Shown: piece after piece, positions 16,053-19,004 of the stretch
How positions within the stretch are numbered: position 1 is the first letter of the stretch
How the letters are laid out: each line of letters begins with the position of its first letter
Source: CAYMEV01 sp964431655 [NCBI: uncultured bacterium]
GTDB lineage: Bacteria > CAYMEV01
Assembly: GCA_964431655.1 (NCBI GenBank)
Contig: CAYSKJ010000053.1
Location: 1-19,004, forward strand
Direction: 5' to 3'
DNA length: 19,004 nucleotides
Notes under the pieces: model-generated
Seen by the model: only the letters and a program-made list of their open reading frames with translations
What the model was told of the DNA's origin: nothing
Databases searched by the model: none
Position numbers and translations under genes: made by a program

Positions 16053-17201
16053 CTATGCCTTCGAAAACTCTTTTTTTATCTTTTCCTTAAGATCTGTTCT
16101 TTCCCATGTAAACTCATCCAGCTCTCTTCCGAAATGGCCAAAGGCCGCAGTTTTCCTGTAAATTGGCCTCCTTAAGTCGAGATAGCTTATTATATCTTTG
16201 GGCCTGAGGGGAAAGATGTCTCTTGTGATTTTCTCAAGCTTCTCCAGCTTGTTCGTATCATTGTCAATGGATTGCAGCATGACGCTGACGGGGTCTGCAA
16301 CTCCTATTGCATATGCCAGCTGTACTTCGCAGTTCGGAAGAACACCAGATGCAACAATGTTTTTTGCAATATACCTGGCCATGTATGAAGCAGAGCGGTC
16401 CACCTTAGTGGGGTCTTTTCCTGAAAAGGCTCCCCCGCCGTGGGCACCGAAACCGCCGTAGGTATCAACAATAATCTTTCTTCCGGTAAGACCTGAATCT
16501 CCCTGAGGGCCTCCTACAACAAACCTTCCTGTGGGGTTTATATGATATACAATGTCCTTATCCCTAATGGAGGGATCTATTATAGGTTCAACAACCTTAT
16601 TTATTATCTCTTTCCTTAGTTCTTCAATGGGTATATCAGGAGAATGCTGGGTTGATATTACAACTACTTTGACTTTTTCAGGCTTACCATTCACGTATTC
16701 GACAGATACCTGGCTTTTTCCGTCAGGTCTTAGCCAGGGCAGAATGCCTTCCCTCCTCAGAGAAGAAAGCCTGCTGGTCAGTTTATGGGCCAGAAGGATA
16801 GGCAAAGGCATGAATTCCTGGGTCTCATTGCTGGCAAAGCCGAACATCATTCCCTGGTCTCCTGCACCGCCCGGTGTGACTCCACGATCTATATCAGGTG
16901 ACTGTTCATCTATAGCGCTAATAACCGCACAAGTTTTATAATCAAAGCCATAATCGGCATTATCATATCCAATATCCTTTATAACACCCCTTACAACCTT
17001 TGGTATATCAACATATCCCCTTGTTGTAACCTCACCTGTTACAAAAGCCATACCTGTGGTAACTACTGTCTCAACGGCAACCCTGCTGTTAGTGTCCTGT
17101 CTGATCAGTTCGTCCAGTACCCCATCAGATATCTGGTCGGCAACCTTGTCCGGATGGCCTTCGGTAACAGATTCTGATGTAAATAAATACTTCCTCCTCA
17201 A
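16053..17201 (-). CDS. metK: S-adenosylmethionine synthetase
   Basis: Makes S-adenosylmethionine from methionine and ATP, the methyl donor used by RsmE, PrmA and other methyltransferases. The 382-residue protein has [15 protein letters not shown] (5-19), the signature GAGDQG (112-117) that contacts ATP and methionine, and the P-loop-like [16 protein letters not shown] (255-270). The length is normal and every expected motif is intact. The start is TTG at 17201, supported by a perfect AAAGGAGG site 9 bases upstream and by the family N-terminus; no ATG is available nearby. It is a single-gene unit with its own predicted promoter and terminator, convergent with lptFG. The short leader shows no SAM riboswitch. 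Confidence 0.98.
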   Translation of the reverse strand: MRRKYLFTSESVTEGHPDKVADQISDGVLDELIRQDTNSRVAVETVVTTGMAFVTGEVTTRGYVDIPKVVRGVIKDIGYDNADYGFDYKTCAVISAIDEQSPDIDRGVTPGGAGDQGMMFGFASNETQEFMPLPILLAHKLTSRLSSLRREGILPWLRPDGKSQVSVEYVNGKPEKVKVVVISTQHSPDIPIEELRKEIINKVVEPIIDPSIRDKDIVYHINPTGRFVVGGPQGDSGLTGRKIIVDTYGGFGAHGGGAFSGKDPTKVDRSASYMARYIAKNIVASGVLPNCEVQLAYAIGVADPVSVMLQSIDNDTNKLEKLEKITRDIFPLRPKDIISYLDLRRPIYRKTAAFGHFGRELDEFTWERTDLKEKIKKEFSKA

Positions 17202-17210
17202 AATAATTAT

Positions 17211-17218
17211 CCTCCTTT
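17211..17218 (-). promoter_or_regulatory. Perfect Shine-Dalgarno that fixes the metK TTG start
   Basis: AAAGGAGG on the minus strand, 9 bases before TTG at 17201. It is the strongest ribosome site I saw in the window and decides for the TTG start. Confidence 0.85.
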
Positions 17219-17239
17219 TACGGTTTATCTGTTTCTAAT

Positions 17240-17268
17240 GATTAATATAAAAAGCGATTTTTTGTCAA
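17240..17268 (-). promoter_or_regulatory. Predicted metK promoter
   Basis: On the minus strand a perfect -35 (TTGACA, 17268-17263) lies in the 123-base gap between the TPR gene and metK. The -10 is less clear: TATTAA at 15 bases spacing or TTAATC at 17. The leader would be about 30-40 bases. Confidence 0.45.
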
Positions 17269-17324
17269 CAATATTCTACTTTGATGCAATAGAGAAAAAA
17301 AGGAATAGAGCGATAATTAATATT

Positions 17325-19004
17325 TTACTGACAGCCCATTACTTTGGCTTTGGCATCAATCCTGTTAAGGATTTCTGCATCTATTTCTATCTCTCGGGCG
17401 ATATCAAGAAGCTCTGACAGGAGACTGCAGTCAAAGATTCCCTGATCATAGGCGTCCTTAAGCGTGGTGTAGGCGCGTTCCGGCTCTTTTAGGTTATTTC
17501 GGTAAATCCTGGACAGGGCAATGTAATACCCGGTGTTTCCCCTGTCATGCACCAGGGCTTCATAAAAATAATATACCGCCTTTTCTATGTCCCCGAGAAA
17601 TTCATAGGTTTTCCCGAGATTTGCATAGGATTCCCCATTACCTGGATCCAGCTCAACCGCCTTTTCAAAGTCTTTCAGGGCATTTTGCAGGGTACTGCCT
17701 TTTTTATCATTGAATTCTACCGCCCTTTCCAGCCATGTCATTCCTGTTTTATTGTATATCATCGCCAGTTCAGGCAGTAATGAACTGTCATTTGCTGCCA
17801 GTTTCTCAAGGATTTCCTTCGTTTCATTGTACTTCTGAAACGCCTGTGAATGCACCTGCATCTTCTTGTAAACATCGCCCAGAAGGTGCAGGACACGGTA
17901 ATCAACCTTTGACTTGTCGATTTCCTTATCAATTATATTGTTCAGATATATAAGAGCTCTGTTGTATTCATTATTCTTATAATAAATCCGGGCAAGGTAG
18001 AAGGGGTATTCCTTATTGACCTTGTCTATCTCATAGAGTTTTTCAAATCCTTTTCTTGCATTTTCATGATCCCCTGTTTCAAAATACAGCCTGCTTTTTT
18101 TGCTTAGAATATTCCAGTTATTAGGCTCAATACTGAATGCTTTCTCCAGTAGATCTATGGCAAGCAGTTCCTGATGAACCTCTGCAGCAAGGTCAGAAAG
18201 TCTGAGATAGTTCTGGGCGGTGTTTTCCAGTTTGATTATCTTGGGTATCAGTGCAACAAGATTGTTGGCATTCTTAAAATAGGTCTCTATTGTTGCCAGG
18301 GCGAAAAGAACATCAATATTGGTGTTCTCATACATGTCATTAAGTCTCATATAATCAGATTTGGCTTTTTCATATTCAGAGCTTTCAAAATAGCTCCTGG
18401 CTCTCAACCACAGTAGATCTCTGTCTTCGGGGTATTTATCCAGAAGTCTGTCAAGAATGCGGGCTGCGCCGGAATAATCCCCATTATTATAAAGCTCTTC
18501 AGCTTCTATTTTCATCTTGGCAATATTGCTGGATTTAACAAAAAAATAAACCAGTACAGGCAGTATTATTAGTATCAGCGCAATAACAGCATATAACAGG
18601 GTTTTTGACTGCTTAACAGGTGGGACTGTTTTTTCAGCCTTTTTTCCTGTTTCTTTCTTCTCCGGTGCAGCAAGCACAGGCTCCTGACTTACCAATGGCT
18701 TAGATTCCTTCAGAAATGAATCCTCTGTCGGTTTTCCAAGTACAGGTTCACGGTACCGCTTTTCGCCGGGCAATGTTTTTTGAACAGATTGTTTTGCTTT
18801 TTGAGGTTCTGCTTTCATTTTCCCAGAAACAGCATCCAAACTTTCAGTTTTCTTTTCCGTTAAAGTGCCTTTTTCAGGTTCTGGCTCCTTTTCCGGAGTG
18901 GCATCCTGGACAATTTTCTCATCGCCTGAAGGCTCTTCCTGCCGGGCATGGCTGATAACCTTTTTGCCCGGCAGTTTAGTATCAATAAGGATACTGCCGG
19001 TCGG
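17325..19004 (-). CDS. Membrane-anchored TPR-repeat protein, partial (N-terminus beyond right edge)
   Basis: The frame ends at TAA (17325-17327) and stays open to the right edge, giving 559 visible residues. A TTG at 18839 could be read as a start, but I translated 55 more open codons upstream, including a Glu/Pro/Lys-rich run, with no ribosome site, so the gene almost certainly begins outside the window. Order of parts: GSILIDTKLPGKK near the edge, a long charged Pro/Glu/Lys-rich region, one membrane helix (TLLYAVIALILIILPVLVYF, about 18601-18540), then tetratricopeptide repeats to the end, for example AEELYNNGDYSGAARILDRL and ALKDFEKAVELDPGNGESYA. The layout suggests a cytoplasmic N-terminal part and a periplasmic TPR domain used for protein binding, the orientation being inferred. 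No enzymatic motif is seen and the partner is unknown. No terminator is evident after the stop. Confidence 0.88.
   Translation of the reverse strand, partial: PTGSILIDTKLPGKKVISHARQEEPSGDEKIVQDATPEKEPEPEKGTLTEKKTESLDAVSGKMKAEPQKAKQSVQKTLPGEKRYREPVLGKPTEDSFLKESKPLVSQEPVLAAPEKKETGKKAEKTVPPVKQSKTLLYAVIALILIILPVLVYFFVKSSNIAKMKIEAEELYNNGDYSGAARILDRLLDKYPEDRDLLWLRARSYFESSEYEKAKSDYMRLNDMYENTNIDVLFALATIETYFKNANNLVALIPKIIKLENTAQNYLRLSDLAAEVHQELLAIDLLEKAFSIEPNNWNILSKKSRLYFETGDHENARKGFEKLYEIDKVNKEYPFYLARIYYKNNEYNRALIYLNNIIDKEIDKSKVDYRVLHLLGDVYKKMQVHSQAFQKYNETKEILEKLAANDSSLLPELAMIYNKTGMTWLERAVEFNDKKGSTLQNALKDFEKAVELDPGNGESYANLGKTYEFLGDIEKAVYYFYEALVHDRGNTGYYIALSRIYRNNLKEPERAYTTLKDAYDQGIFDCSLLSELLDIAREIEIDAEILNRIDAKAKVMGCQ

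Noticed and set aside
17281-17312. A/T-rich stretch after the TPR stop as a terminator
   Set aside because: On the minus strand there is a seven-T run, but no GC-rich hairpin precedes it; ATAGAG occurs as a direct repeat, not an inverted one.
17202-17324. Possible SAM riboswitch upstream of metK
   Set aside because: The gap is only 123 bases with the -35 in its middle, leaving a leader of about 30-40 bases, too short for a SAM riboswitch, and no stem-terminator pair is visible.

Overview
The window is a gene-dense chromosomal segment with moderate AT-richness by eye. It most likely comes from a diderm bacterium. The evidence is an LptF/LptG lipopolysaccharide exporter gene and a DnaK carrying the extra N-terminal loop typical of diderm DnaKs. 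The Gram-positive-like gene orders around dnaK and gmk, plus secreted S55-family and TPR membrane proteins, would fit Spirochaetota or a Desulfobacterota-like lineage. That placement is only a guess. I see no mobile element, CRISPR array, tRNA or rRNA.

Left block, minus strand (11766 down to the left edge): thirteen co-directional genes with overlaps or gaps of at most about 40 bases and no visible internal terminator. In transcription order they are hrcA, grpE, dnaK, dnaJ, prmA, rsmE, yicC, remA (DUF370), gmk, rpoZ, a family-4 uracil-DNA glycosylase, a secreted SpoIVB/S55-type peptidase homologue, and a secreted beta-propeller-like protein cut by the window edge. This joins two clusters known from Bacillus (hrcA-grpE-dnaK-dnaJ-prmA-rsmE and yicC-remA-gmk-rpoZ) and adds an extracytoplasmic pair at the end. 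A promoter with a weak CIRCE-like inverted repeat lies upstream of hrcA, so the block may be under HrcA control.

Centre, plus strand (12041-15995): pepA (M17 leucyl aminopeptidase) overlaps a single 814-codon gene that fuses LptF and LptG end to end. A 274-base divergent intergenic region (11767-12040) separates it from hrcA and carries promoters in both directions.

Right block, minus strand (15994 to the right edge): metK (S-adenosylmethionine synthetase) has a perfect Shine-Dalgarno, a TTG start and a strong intrinsic terminator whose U-tract overlaps the lptFG stop codon. Upstream of metK is a large membrane-anchored TPR protein whose reading frame stays open to the right edge, so its N terminus is missing.

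Most of the content is housekeeping: protein folding, RNA and ribosome maturation, nucleotide and SAM metabolism, and LPS export. The less ordinary points are the LptF-LptG fusion, the reversed order of conserved motifs in the S55 homologue, the S55/propeller pair, and the very long HrcA-headed gene block.
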